A stretch of 64,000 nucleotides of DNA from Clitoria ternatea (lineage: Eukaryota > Streptophyta > Magnoliopsida > Fabales > Fabaceae), in contig CM075675.1 in NCBI GenBank assembly GCA_037962975.1, forward strand, positions 46,422,501 to 46,486,500, in the 5' to 3' direction. The notes below the pieces were generated by a model. That model was given only the letters and a program-made list of their open reading frames with translations, was not told the DNA's origin and made no database searches. Positions 10,955-22,244 of this stretch are shown piece by piece (position 1 is the first letter of the stretch; each line of letters begins with the position of its first letter). The position numbers were made by a program, and so were the translations under genes.

Positions 10955-11960
10955 ATGGCTCGCCGAAACAATGATCATGTCATGGAGGAACTTCTTACTC
11001 GAATCGTAGAGGTAATAGAACGACAAGAAGTACCTCATGCCTCTACTAGGCAGAACCAAGGACTGGTTGACTTTTAGAGAAACAACCCTACACAATTCAA
11101 GGGAGGCTTCAATCTAGAAGGAGCACAATTATGGATTGAGCACCTCAAAAAGATTTTTACCACTATGCGATGCCCTGATGAGGACAAGATAACCTTTGCC
11201 ATCTTCATTTTGCTTGGGGAAGCAGAGCACTGGTGGACCCATGCTAGAATCAGGTTAACAATTGATGGACACGCCATCACTTGGGAATGATTCAAGGCAG
11301 AATTTCTCACCAAATACTTCCCTGAAGACATAAGGAGGCAGAAGGAGCAGGAATTCTTTAATTTGAAACAAGGTAATATGACAGTTGGGGAATACGCTTC
11401 TAAGTTTGATGAATTGGCCAAATGTTGTCCCTACTACACCCAAATGGGAGAAGCGTCGAGATGCGTAAAATTTGAAGGAGGGCTACGACAGGAAATCCGT
11501 CAAGCTATATGTTGTCAGCAAATCACTCAATTCTCTAACTTGGTTGATCGATGTCGCATCTTTGAGAATATCTCTAACCTTCGATGACCTAGAACGTCTA
11601 ATTATGGTCCAAAACGACGTATGCCAGACCGACAACAAAGAAGAGATTTTCGAACAGATCGACCATATTTGTGACCATCTTACTCAGCCACCCGGATTCC
11701 TTCAAGGGATCAAGGGAACAGTTGGAACTCTAAATGCTATATCTGCGAAGGACCACATAGGGTAGTAGATTGTACTAAAAGAAGTAGAATCTGCACAGTT
11801 TATGGACGGGCTGGACATCGCGATGTTGAATGTTGGTACAGAAATACGAACAGCCTTCAGCAGATGACTCAGAGGCAAATAGTACGACCAACAGGCCAAG
11901 GGAATGGAGGACCTGCTATAAATACCTCTACAAATAATGCCCCGAGGATAGTGAATGATC
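10955..11960 (+). pseudogene. gag of the chromovirus (broken)
   Basis: ATG at 10955 starts MARRNNDHVMEELLTRIVEV. The gag core follows (GGFNLEGAQLWIEHLKKIF, LLGEAEHWWTHARIR, AEFLTKYFPEDIRRQKEQEF) and then a Cys-His knuckle region near 11740-11835 (CYICEGPHRVVDC). Stops interrupt it at 11075 (TAG) and 11288 (TGA in place of Trp) and again at 11585, followed by a frameshift. Intact gag forms the particle that packages RNA. Here only a 74-codon piece (11363-11587) reads open. The stops are all of the C-to-T or G-to-A type. Confidence 0.85.
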
Positions 11961-12568
11961 ACCGCAACAATAACTCCAATCAAAACAATAATCCTAGAAG
12001 ACCCGGAAATGGCTCGGCTGGAAGACAGGGAGGAAATGCTAGAGTATTCACCATGAATGGTGCGGAGATATCACAAGGGAATGACCTTATGCAAGGTACA
12101 TGCCTTATAGGAAGTACTCTGTTAAATGTATTATATGATTCTGGAGCCATTCACTCTTTCATATCTGAGAAATGTGTAAAACATTTAAAGTTACCTATAA
12201 CCTCTCTACCCAATAAGATGATTGTCACGACTGCTGCCAATAAGCCCATTTGCCCTTCCTGCATGTGTTTAAAATGCCCTCTTAACATCGAAGGGAAAGC
12301 TTACCAAGTAGATCTAATATGTTTACCTTTGATTGATCTAGATATTATTCTAGGGATGAATTGGCTTGCTGCCAACCATATCCTTATTGACTGTCATAAT
12401 AGATCCATCTCTCTCGGGTCTACTACGTCTGAATATGACCAAGTCACTGATTTTTGTCCTGTTAGCTCAGGAAAGGCAATCCCAACAAAAGAAGTCCAAG
12501 TATACATGATCCTTACTGATACTAAAAGCAAGAACACACCCCAAATTAATCAGATTCCTGTTGTTTAG
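11864..12568 (+). pseudogene. Retroviral-type aspartic protease region of the chromovirus
   Basis: This 234-codon open segment begins in the Asn/Gln-rich linker after gag (NNNSNQNNNPRRPGN). It carries the protease fold: LLNVLYDSGAIHSFIS with the catalytic Asp-Ser-Gly intact, and the later ILGMNWL flap-distal motif. It ends at a TAG, probably once a Gln codon, just before the reverse transcriptase start region. The domain would cut the gag-pol polyprotein. The frame is open but belongs to a broken polyprotein. Confidence 0.85.
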
Positions 12569-13915
12569 GAATTTCCAGAAGTCTTCCCTGATGATATACG
12601 AGAGCTACCTCTAGAGCGAGAAATTGAATTCAGTATTGACATTATACCAGGCACGGGACCAATCTCTATTTATCCTTATCGAATGTCACCCAAGGAACTC
12701 AGTGAGCTCAAAAAGCAAATAGAAGAACTTTTAGAGAAAGGAATGATTAGACCCAGTGTCTCACCTTGGGGAGCACTAGTTCTACTAGTAAAAAAAAAGG
12801 ATGGCAGTATGCGTTTATGCGTTGACTATCGTCAGTTGAATAAAGCTATGATCAAAAACCGATACCCTCTTCCAAGGATTGATGATTTGATGGACCAACT
12901 ATGAGGAGCCACTATCTTCTCAAAGATTGATCTGCGATCAGGCTATCATCAAATAAGGGTGAAGAAAGATGATATACCCAAAACAGCATTCAAGACACGA
13001 TATGGGCACTATGAGTATCTTGTCATGCCCTTTGGAGTTACCAATGCACCTGTAGTCTTGATGGGCTACATGAACCGAATCTTCTATAAATACTTGGACA
13101 AATTCGTAGTGGTATTCATTGACGACATTCTCGTCTACTCCAAGAGCCATAAAGAACATGAAGAACACCTTCGAATTGTTCTAAATATGTTACGTGCAAG
13201 ACAATTATACACCAAGTTATCAAAATGTGAATTCTGGTTGACTGAAGTAAAATTTTTGGGGCATGTCATCTCTAAAGAGGGAATTGCTGTGGATCCTACA
13301 AAGGTAGAAGCTGTACTAAAGTGGGTACAACCCAAGAATATGACAGAAATTCACAATTTCCTTCGACTTGCTGGATATTATCGTCGATTCATCGAGAATT
13401 TCTCTCGAATTACAACACCTCTAACTAGGTTGACACGTAAAGATCAACCCTTTGAATGGACTGACAAATGTGAAAGTAGTTTTACGGAGTTACGCCAACG
13501 ACTCACTAGTGCACCTGTCTTGGTTTTGCCAGCTCCTGCCAAGCCATATGAAGTGTATTGTGATGCGTCAAGACAAGGACTAGGATGTGTTCTAATGCAA
13601 GAAAGAAAGGTTGTTGCTTATGCCTCACGACAGCTAAGACCACATGAAGTCAATTATCCTACACATGACTTGGAACTCGCTGCAGTTGTGTTTGCCTTAA
13701 AAATTTGGAGACACTATTTGTATGGAACATGCTTTGAAGTCTTCAGTGATCATAAGAGCTTAAAGTATCTATTCGACCAGAAAGAACTGAATATGCGACA
13801 ACGTAGGTGGATGGAATTCATCAAAGATTATGATTTTGAACTTTGATACCATCCTAGAAAGGCAAATGTTGTAGCTGATGCACTCAGCAGGAAGGCTCTA
13901 CGCCTATCATATACG
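12569..13915 (+). pseudogene. Reverse transcriptase and RNase H region of the chromovirus
   Basis: Reverse transcriptase motifs appear in order: KKDGSMRLCVDYRQLNKA, NRYPLPRIDDLMDQL, a TGA at 12903 (likely a former Arg), FSKIDLRSGYHQI, and the catalytic VVVFIDDILVYS. RNase H follows with YCDASRQGLGCVLM (catalytic Asp), DLELAAVVFALKIWRHYLYG and SDHKSLKYLF, then ANVVADALSRKAL after another stop near 13845. These enzymes copy element RNA into DNA and remove the RNA strand. Only isolated stops break the frame, so the element is relatively young. Confidence 0.9.
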
Positions 13916-14510
13916 ATGACAAAAGAGTTGGAATTGATTGAACAATTTCGCGATCTAAATTTAGTAGTAACACCTAAAAGGGGAAGCCTTATGGTTGGAA
14001 TGCTAAGAATTTCCAATGACTTCCTGGAACAAATCAAGGAAGCTCAAGCCAATGACCAGGAATTACAAGGTCTAGCAGGAAAGACAAAAGAAGAAAGCTC
14101 AGAATTTAGCAAAGATGAACATGGGGTGATCAGGTATTAACAAAGGCTCTGTATTCCAGCCATCACAGATCTTAAAAGATCCATCCTAGATGTGAAGTTG
14201 CATATGTAAGTATGCAAAGTAGTTTTGATGAATGACAAAGTATTCATGATGATGATGGAATGGCAAAGGTTTAGAAACAAGAAGGTTCAAGCACAAAGAC
14301 AATGGCTAAGAACAAAGAGATGAAGATGCCTTACAAAGAGTTAAAGAAACATGAGCTATGGAAGACAAGGTTGATGACATGAACTAAATCATGAAAAACA
14401 AGCTCATAAGTTGAAAAAGAATCAAGGAAACAAGCATGAGGATCAAAGGAATAAGCCATGGGTCAATACATATCAAGAACATATCAAAGACCTTGAAGAA
14501 GTACATGTTC

Positions 14511-14882
14511 TAATCGATTAAACCATTGCCATAATCGATTACATAGGTTCTGGAATGAACCTAATCGATTACAGATAAAAGGCTAATCGATTACCAATTG
14601 AAAAGTTTGAAGACTGAGCATCAGGTATTCACCATAATCGATTACCAAGTCAAGCATAATCGATTATGTAAGTTCTGTTTTGTCCCTAATCGATTACATG
14701 AAGTCCTAATCGATTACCATGCTGCGAGACACAAATTAAGAGCATCAGGTATCAATCATAATCGATTACAAGGCAAGGAATAATCGATTAGAAGGGTTCT
14801 GTTTCATAGCTAATCGATTACAGTAGAAATGCTAATCGATTACCTGCTGCATAACACTAAAGATTTCAAAAGCTAATCGATT
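14511..14882. repeat. Array of 13 TAATCGATTA palindromes
   Basis: Perfect 10-bp palindromes start at 14511, 14532, 14562, 14584, 14635, 14657, 14687, 14707, 14759, 14781, 14811, 14833 and 14873. Spacing runs 21, 30, 22, 51, 22, 30, 20, 52, 22, 30, 22, 40, which is a 124-bp unit holding four sites. Linkers between sites vary while the palindromes do not. Confidence 0.95.
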
Positions 14883-15009
14883 ACCATAGTGTCAGAACGT
14901 GGGAAAATGCTTTTAAGTGGAACTCCAGCTCATTTCTTCACTCCCACTTTGTGCCCATGCTAAGGTATCCGTTGGAGAAAATATGCAACGGCTGGAAACC
15001 CTAAAAATG

Positions 15010-15018
15010 GCTATAAAT
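15010..15018 (+). promoter_or_regulatory. TATA box of the solo copia LTR
   Basis: GCTATAAAT lies about 130 bp downstream of the palindrome array, which places the array in the upstream (U3) part of the LTR. Confidence 0.5.
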
Positions 15019-17385
15019 GAAGCATGGATTCAAACAAGAGAAGAACACAAATGAGGGAGACCAAGGCACAACACAAGGCAATCAATATTCTTCTTCTAGA
15101 GGTCTTCTTATTAGATTTCTCTTGTATATTCTGCAACTCTTGTTTCTAAACTTGCATATTGCTTAAGAGTTGCTAGATTGTGAGCTTTAATTTGCATATC
15201 CTCTCTTGTTGAGAGTTAAATTTTGAGAGAGCTTTCATTTGTGTATCTACTCTATTGAGAGAGTTAATTGCTTATAAACCAAACACCAAAACACCAAGGT
15301 TTTTCACTCTAGGTTGAGTGGTCACAAAGGTTGGGGTTCAACCTTTGGGTATTGAGAGATTGTGAGATTGGGTGGGTTGCCCTTTGCTTGTGAGGATTGA
15401 GTTCTTGAGTGTGGGACACTAGGAAGCTGCAATTGCTCAAAGCTTGTATCTCAAATCTTCAATAGTGGAATCCTTCAAGTGGGTTGCTTGAAGGCGAGAC
15501 GTACACCGGGTTGGTGGAACTCGTTAAATTGGTGTGCATTTCTCTCTACCTTGAACTCTTTATACAACTGCGCATATAAACTGTTTGATGAAATGCATGA
15601 GCTGAATGTTTAAAGTAAAGATGTTGTTCAAGTAGAATACTTAACTCTGCATGCCAAGTGTTTGATAATTTGCTTGAATCATAATTTGGTGAAGGTCTTC
15701 AAAGTTGAAAATTGCTATAACTTTCCAAATACCTAGAACATTGTTTCCTATAAACTCTTGGGTTATACTTACTTGATTCCTATCATTTATCTTATGCTCA
15801 CAAGTTGTTTGATAGATTGAATGAGTTGAATCTTCATAGGTAACATTATATCATTGCTTAAATAAATCTTTGCACTCCAACTGCTTGATGAATTGTTTAA
15901 ATCAATAACTTGCCTTGCTTATCACACTTAAAGCTGAATATTGTCATTGCACATCAAGTGTCTCATAGTGTGATATGTGCTTAAAAGTTATTGTCTCTTC
16001 ACTATTGCATCATTTGTATATTACTAACCATTTTCAAGGGGATTCCGCGCGAAAATTTGAAACACTCAATTCACCCCCCCTCTTGAGTGCTGAGGCCTTG
16101 GCTAACAAGATGAAGCACACAAAAGTAAATACAGTATCCACCCGGGATCAACCAAGATGTATCAGGATTTGAAGAAAATATTCTGGTGGCAAGGAATAAA
16201 AAGGGATATCATTGATTATGTAATAGCTTGCCTGACGTGTCAGAAGGTAAAGGCGGAACAACAACGACCAAGTGGGATCCTTCGACCTTTGGAGATACCG
16301 GAATGGAAATGGGATGAGATTACTATGGACTTCATGACCGGACTTCCCAGAACATCAGTTGGATATGATGTTATTTGGGTAATCGTGGATCGATAAACAA
16401 AAATCGCTCATTTTATCCCTGTCAATATGAAGTATTCTCTAGAGAAACTCACCCAGATCTATATTAGGGAAATCGTACGATTACATGGAACACCCACTGC
16501 AATTGTGTCTGACCGAGATCCTCATTTCACATCACAATTTTAGAAATGCCTACAACAAGCCCTAGGAACTCATCTAAAGTTAAGCTCAGCATATCACCCA
16601 CAGACAGATGGACAATCAGAACGTACAAACAAAACTCTTGAAGATCTGTTACGTCTTTGTGTCTTAGAACATGGGGGAAGCTGGCAAGAATATCTTCCAC
16701 TTGTTGAGTTCACTTACAACAACAACTATCACGCTAGCATCGGAATGGCCCCTTATGAGGCTCTATATAGAAGAAAATGTCGTCAACCTTTGTGTTGGTA
16801 TGAGACAGGTGAAAAGGCAATAATTGGACCATAGATTGTTCAGAAGACTACAGAGCAAGTCCGAAATATCCAAATGGCAATGAAAGCTTCACAAGATAGA
16901 CAAAAGAGTTACTACGACAAACGTCGGAAGCCATTGGAATTTGAGGAAGGAAACCATGTATTCCTCAAAGTTACCCTTACCACTGGTGTAGGAAGAGCTC
17001 TAAAGGCCAATAAGTTAAGTCCTAGATATGTAGGACCCTATCAGATTCTACAAAAGATAGGAACCAATGCGTACCGTATTCCCTGCCACCCGAGCTAATA
17101 AACCTTCATAATGTCTTTCATGTTTCCCAACTCTACAAATATGTACCAAGCTCTGATCATGTTCTGAGTCCTGATCAGTTTGTTCTAAAAGAAAACCTTA
17201 CCTTTGAAGCATCACCGGTTAAGATTGTTGACCGACGTCTAAAACAGCTAAGAGGCAAGGAAATCTCTTTGGTCAAAGTAGTTTGGAGTCAGTCAGATGA
17301 TGGGGACGCTACTTGGGAAATTGAGGAAAAGATTAGAAAATTGTACCCTCAATTATTTCAACTTTGAATTTCGGGACAAAATTCC

Positions 17386-17402
17386 CAAAAAGGGGAGGAG
17401 AG
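17386..17402 (+). other. Polypurine tract of the chromovirus
   Basis: AAAAAGGGGAGGAGAG directly precedes the 3' LTR. It is the usual primer for second-strand synthesis. Confidence 0.85.
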
Positions 17403-17859
17403 TGTAACATCCCTGTTTTTAGTAAGCAGTCTTAACCTTGTAAATTTTCAAGTATGGAAGTTCTGTAAGTGATAATAAGTAAATAAAATACCCTGCAGGT
17501 AGTCTGTAACATCCCAAAAATTTCATTCTCATGTATAATCATTTTTATCTAGACCATTAATGATATTATCCATTTTATCTCAACTTTCTACACAAATTTG
17601 GTTAGGAAAACATTTTTGTGAACACCTCTTTTGGTCCGGCCCAAATACCTTCTTTGATACTAACTTCCTGTAGCGCTCTGATTGGGACATTACCGAGTAA
17701 AATATTATTGAGCAAGCAATTTTTGAGTGGATCATGTCTAAGATAAGACTGTCTTAGTGTAGAAAGGAGTCTGCTTTCGAGTGAGATCTTCCTGAGTGAG
17801 GTATAACCGAGAGAACTTCCGAGTGAAGGAAGGTTAAGATGTTTCTAAGTGAGTCATGA

Positions 17860-18300
17860 CCGAGAGAATCACTTCTGAGTGAAGGGAGTCCTGGCCTCGG
17901 AGACATTTCTGAGTGAAGCGTGTCTGAGAGAACCACTTCTGAGTGAAAGGGGCTCTGACTTCAAATAAGCACCTTTCGGGCAAAGACGTTTCCAAGTTCC
18001 ATACTTCCGGGTGGAGTGTCTCTGAGTGACTCATTTTCGAATGAAACGTCTCCGAGTGAAATGTCTTCGAGTGACTCGTCTCCGAGTGAAACGTCTCCAA
18101 GTGAAGCGTTTCTGAGTGAAACGTCTCCGAATGAAACGTCTCCGAGTGAAACGTCTCCGAGTCAAACATCTTCGAGTGACTCGTTTCCGAGTCAAATGTC
18201 TTCGAGTGACTCGTTCTTGAATGAAACGTCTCCGAGTGAAACGTTTCCAAGAGAAGTACTTCCGAACGAAGAAAAGCTTTGATTTCGAATGAGTACTTCT
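17860..18300. repeat. 15-bp minisatellite in the 3' LTR (denser core of a wider degenerate region)
   Basis: The unit GAGTGAAACGTCTCC repeats with small changes most regularly from 18020 to 18250. Scattered GAGTGA/CGAGTGA motifs extend from about 17690 to 18900. A 15-bp unit leaves all frames partly open, giving Ser/Glu/Thr-rich or Arg-rich translations that are not genes. Confidence 0.9.
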
Positions 18301-19795
18301 CGGGCTGAGATATTTCCGAGCAGTAAATTCCCGAGTAGGGTATCTCCGAGTTGAGTGTAACTTTCCCAAATGGGGTGTCTCCGAGTGCGACACTTCCGTG
18401 TGGGATAGCACCGCGTGAGACATTTCCAAGTGGGATAACTCCAAGTGAGATTTCTGATTTTCGTGTAGTATGGCACCGATTGAAATATACCGAGTGAGTC
18501 ATTTTCAAGGGAAGTACTTCTGGACACAAAGGTTTTGATTTCGAATAAGTACGTTTCCGAGTGAATAGTTCCTGGGGGAAGTAAATATCCGAGTGGTGAA
18601 CCCCTTTATTCTATTCATGCTCGGGTGTCTTAAAGATTGCCTAGAGCCTATGCTCGGATCCATATTCAAAGTTGCCGAGAGCTTGTACTCGGGTTCATCT
18701 TCGAGATTGCCTTCGACTCCGAATGATCCTTTCAGTTGTAAGATTTCCGAGTGATACAACTCCGAATGATCTTTCGGTTGTACATTTCTGAATAAGTCAC
18801 TTCTAAGGAAGGAAAGGCTATGACCGAGTGTTTCAAGCAGAAACATTTCCGAGCGAATTCCCTTCGAGTGAAACAATTTTGAACGAAAAGAGGCTCTGAT
18901 GAATACTTCTTGGAAAGAGATATGCCCAAAATACCGAAAACAATGTCAGAATTGATAGGGGACATGATCAATAGAACCTGGCTGGATCAGGGCTGGGATA
19001 GTGATGCCATTCCTAACCAGTTTTGAAAAGGTTCGCTCATGCTGGAAGGAACATCCCCACTTAGTGATCGGTCCGCTAGTTCACGCAAATCCGAATAGGT
19101 TATCACGGACGAGCCACATGCAGGGAAACTTGCACATTTTACTCTAATCATGTCGTTTTGTACATATTTTAATATTTTTACTTCAATTATACAAGCTCCA
19201 TTATGTAAGCTGCGGAAATGGTCAATAATAGAGCTCATTTTCTTATCTAAAACCTCCATTATTACCACAATTAACGCACCTAACATTCCACTACAATCCT
19301 ATTATGAAAAGCTTGTCCCCCACTTGTCATTTGCATCATAAAATCGATACCACATCTTGTTCTCAAGTCTGAATTCTTGGAGCAAGCTAAAGTTAGTAAA
19401 GTCTCTCTCTCAGTTCCTTTTCTCCATCAAGTCATTCTTGATCTGAAACTAGGACAATAAGAGAACGTTTTCATCCTGGGGGGGGAGGGGAACCGTGTGT
19501 TTGGAAAGACTAAGGTACTTTTGGTCCTTACCTTTCCGAGGGCAGGTTCGGGAATTGTTGTTAAATTAAGATGCTCTAATTTTTATATATTTGTTTTATA
19601 TAATTTTTATTGCTATGTATATGATTAATTGGCTGTATTGATTATTACTAACCATGATGATTAAGTGGATATGTTTGGTATTGAACTGTGAAAATATTAA
19701 GAACCATGGGTGTCTATATGGATTCCAGTGAGGAAGTTTTGAAAGACGAGATAAACAAGAAAATAAGGATGAAGGGTCACCATTTATATCACTGT

Positions 19796-19839
19796 TACTA
19801 TTATTATGATTATGATTACGATTATAATTATAATTATGA

Positions 19840-19870
<31 letters not shown>

Positions 19871-19935
19871 TATTATTATTATTATTATTATTTTTACTAT
19901 TATTATTATTATTATTGTTATTAATATTATTATTG
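19796..19935. repeat. Compound GAT/AAT/TTA microsatellite
   Basis: TATTATGATTATGATTACGA runs into AATAAT and TTATTA triplet blocks inside the 3' LTR. Confidence 0.9.
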
Positions 19936-21105
19936 TTTTAGTTATGAACAATGAAATAAGGAACATACTACTTACTCTTTAAACGAAGCATTATTTTAGT
20001 CAAGATATAACCGATATATTTTCTAGAATAAGAATAAATAAAATAATAAAAATAACCTACAACGTCTAAAAAACTGGTGGGACCTAACAACTTGAGGACA
20101 AATATTACGAGGCTAGAAACACATAGATACCCAAGGATCAAATGATAAAACTTAAATAATTCATTTTGCATCATGAAGATATTTTTGGAGGATTAAAACT
20201 AGAGCATACACCGGGTACGCTGAAGGACATTCACGTCCGATCTCTGAGGAGAATCTTGGGAGTACAACCGGGACGGAAACCCAATGACATCAGAGTCGCG
20301 CCTGAAGCCGGGTCAGACGATGCAAATCTGGTGTACTTTGACTAAATGACGGAATGTAACTATGATCGTGTTGAGCCAAGTCCCAGGATAATATAATGAT
20401 TAGAACCTGTGAGTTCATTCGTACCTTATAATGATTAAATAATGATTGGGGGACTTGGTGGGCTCCGATCGCTCTAGTATGGGAATGTTGTGCCCAGGGG
20501 CAACTTGAGTTGGACGACTTCCAAAGACTGAGATAATGGTGATGGTGGATTGGTTTATTGGGCCCACATGCATCATGAGACTTAAACTTAAGATAAATTA
20601 TAATAAACCTAACTCATGCATTCCATAACAACATTATTGATTGTGATAGTTGTAAATATGTTAACTGTATTATTTATGTTATATTATCTGTTGACTGGAT
20701 ATGTCCGCACCGGGAACCTTCAGGGTCTGGGGTATATACTCACCCTTTCTGATTAATAATAACAGAGGAGCTAGGAAACCAAGAACCGGAGTACGAAGAA
20801 TAGCAATACGTTGGACCAACTGGGAGCACTCAATAAAAGTAGGATATATGTAGTTGAATATTTATAAATAAATAATAAGACAATGGATGACTGTATGTAT
20901 TTAAGGGTGCCTATGTGCCCCATTCTGTTAAGAGTACAATTGCTTATGGTTTGTGAATGACTATGTGAATTACCTACTATTTGCTTCCACTGATCTGCCA
21001 TTATTTTATTTTAAATAAAAATTCACTTTTTCTAAAAACTTTTAACCTCTTAGTTAAATAGGATGAACCTATAGAAGGGTCTGTCTTATTTAATCGAGTG
21101 TTACA

Positions 21106-22244
21106 AAGAACCCTATCGGGTTGATGCCACTCGGCAATTTGGAAACAAAGCAAAGGCACTACTGATCTCCATCCATCTTGCCCACGCCTGCATATATCAA
21201 GAAGATCATCAAACTCTGACACAACATAAGGTAGCCAAATAAACTACAAAAAATGACAAGTATGGAAAGTAAGCACATCAATAATCATTAAACGTAAATT
21301 GAACCAAAAATTTACAAAACACTACGGAGAATTACATACCTTATTCTTCTTCAAACCGTCAAATTGAGCCCTGTAGTAGTCCAACTTATAGGAACTGTGC
21401 TTGTTATCATCCGGCTTTACCCATCTACCAGCACAAGGAGTACCAGTTTCCCTTGCATCTGGGCAGGGTGGAGCAACTTGTCGGATTTGCTCCCAAGCCC
21501 ATAATTGCACCAACATATTTAAGCCACAAATATCTTTTTATGCATAGTCAGTAGCAGTGCACAACTGCCTGTATAGATAACCCAATGTCGCTGCACACCA
21601 TGCATACTGACTACATTTATCCATATCCTCAAGCAAATATAAGTATCTGAGTGGCACTCTACTGAGGATTGATCAAAAAATATACAGCCACCAATCAACC
21701 TTAAAATGTAAGCATGAGTGAATCTTTCAATTACCTCATCATTACCCAGATGTTCATCGATGTTTCCAAAATTGTCTTGAAGCCAAGACAACCTCAAACA
21801 TAGTCTGTGCAACATGCTACGAGGTGGTCATCTACCAAGTTGTTCTTTGACATACCTCTGCCAATCATTGCAACCCGTTTAGGTTACAATAGCAAGTCCA
21901 TCAATGTTTAGCCCAACCAATATAGCAATATCCTTGAGAGTAATGGTGCACTCCCCAACTAGTAGATGAAAAGTATGTGTCTCTGGCCTCTATCTCTCAA
22001 CCAATGTAGATATCAACTCTGAAGACACAGGAAAATACATAACTTTTACAAACTCATAGAAACCTACCCGTCGTAAGTGAGGAATAATTGCTTCTGGTAT
22101 TTCATTTCTAACCCGAAGTGCTTTGTTGATCTTTAGTTCATGATCAGGTCGTCCATTTCATACATGTGTTGATACGTGTTTGTCTTGGAATTTTAACAGG
22201 GACAGGTCCAACGATCCAAGATTTATAGACCTCTCCTCAGCCAT
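21106..22244 (-). pseudogene. PMD (plant mobile domain, MAIN-like) pseudogene, 5' part
   Basis: Minus-strand ATG at 22244 opens MAEERSINLGSLDLSLLKFQ. PMD hallmarks follow: LRRVGFYEF, ELISTLVER, RPETHTFHLLVGECTITLKD, SWLQDNFGNIDEHLGNDEVI, YILRLIGGCIFF, LVQLWAWEQIRQVAPPCPD. A GTATGT donor and TTTTTGTAG acceptor mark an intron (about 21343-21262). The next exon reads EFDDLLDICRRGQDGWRSVV and IAEWHQPDRVL before the LTR at 21105. PMD proteins (PF10536) are plant nuclear factors linked to transposon silencing and are often captured by transposons. At least five stops and one frameshift are present. The first, codon 29, replaces a usually conserved Trp. Confidence 0.85.

Larger units (their letters stand above)
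14193..16107 (+). mobile_element. Solo LTR, probably Ty1/copia, inserted in the chromovirus integrase
   Basis: The sequence starts TGAAGTTGCA, ends TTGGCTAACA, and is flanked by perfect 5-bp repeats AGATG (14188-14192 and 16108-16112). Removing it and one AGATG rejoins the integrase reading frame. It has no coding region. The end CAATTCACCCCCCCTCTTGA...CTAACA is typical of plant copia LTRs. The family is inferred; the insertion itself is certain. Confidence 0.9.
13916..17367 (+). pseudogene. Integrase and chromodomain region of the chromovirus, split by a solo LTR
   Basis: The N-terminal zinc-binding part is divided. Coding stops after KRSILDE at about 14192 and resumes after the insertion with EAHKSKYSIHPGSTKMYQDL. 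The integrase core carries WKWDEITMDFMTGLP (first Asp), IVSDRDPHFTSQF (second Asp) and YHPQTDGQSERTNKTLED (Glu). After a frameshift at about 17098 comes the C-terminal chromodomain, SPVKIVDRRLKQLRGKEISL then ATWEIEEKIRKLYPQLF, stopping at 17367. Chromodomains steer chromovirus integration toward heterochromatin. Stops at about 16394, 16541 and 16833 disable the gene. Confidence 0.9.
7429..21105 (+). mobile_element. Ty3/gypsy chromovirus (Tekay/Del type), degenerate, nested insertions
   Basis: The element is bounded by TGTAACATCC at 7429 and GTGTTACA at 21105. The flanking bases are GAGAA on the left and AAGAA on the right, a 5-bp target duplication with one mismatch. Internal order is 5' LTR, tRNA-iMet-type primer site, gag, protease, reverse transcriptase, RNase H, integrase, chromodomain, polypurine tract, 3' LTR. 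The chromodomain and domain order place it in the chromoviruses, and LTR style suggests Tekay/Del. The coding region carries many stops and frameshifts, so it cannot move on its own. It sits inside a PMD gene and hosts two younger insertions. Confidence 0.9.
17403..21105 (+). repeat. 3' LTR of the chromovirus (full length)
   Basis: It begins TGTAACATCCCTG and ends GAGTGTTACA. It contains the uninterrupted target of the MULE and a 15-bp minisatellite. The 17830-20095 stretch is missing from the 5' LTR. Both outer parts match the 5' LTR with scattered substitutions. Confidence 0.9.

Noticed and set aside
14511..14882. CRISPR-like array
   Set aside because: Palindromes are 10 bp with irregular short spacers in a plant LTR. 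There are no 25-40-bp direct repeats and no cas genes.
18016..18529. Long open frames of Ser-Glu-Thr or Arg-rich repeats on both strands
   Set aside because: A 15-bp repeat unit keeps several frames open at once. No start context or domain.
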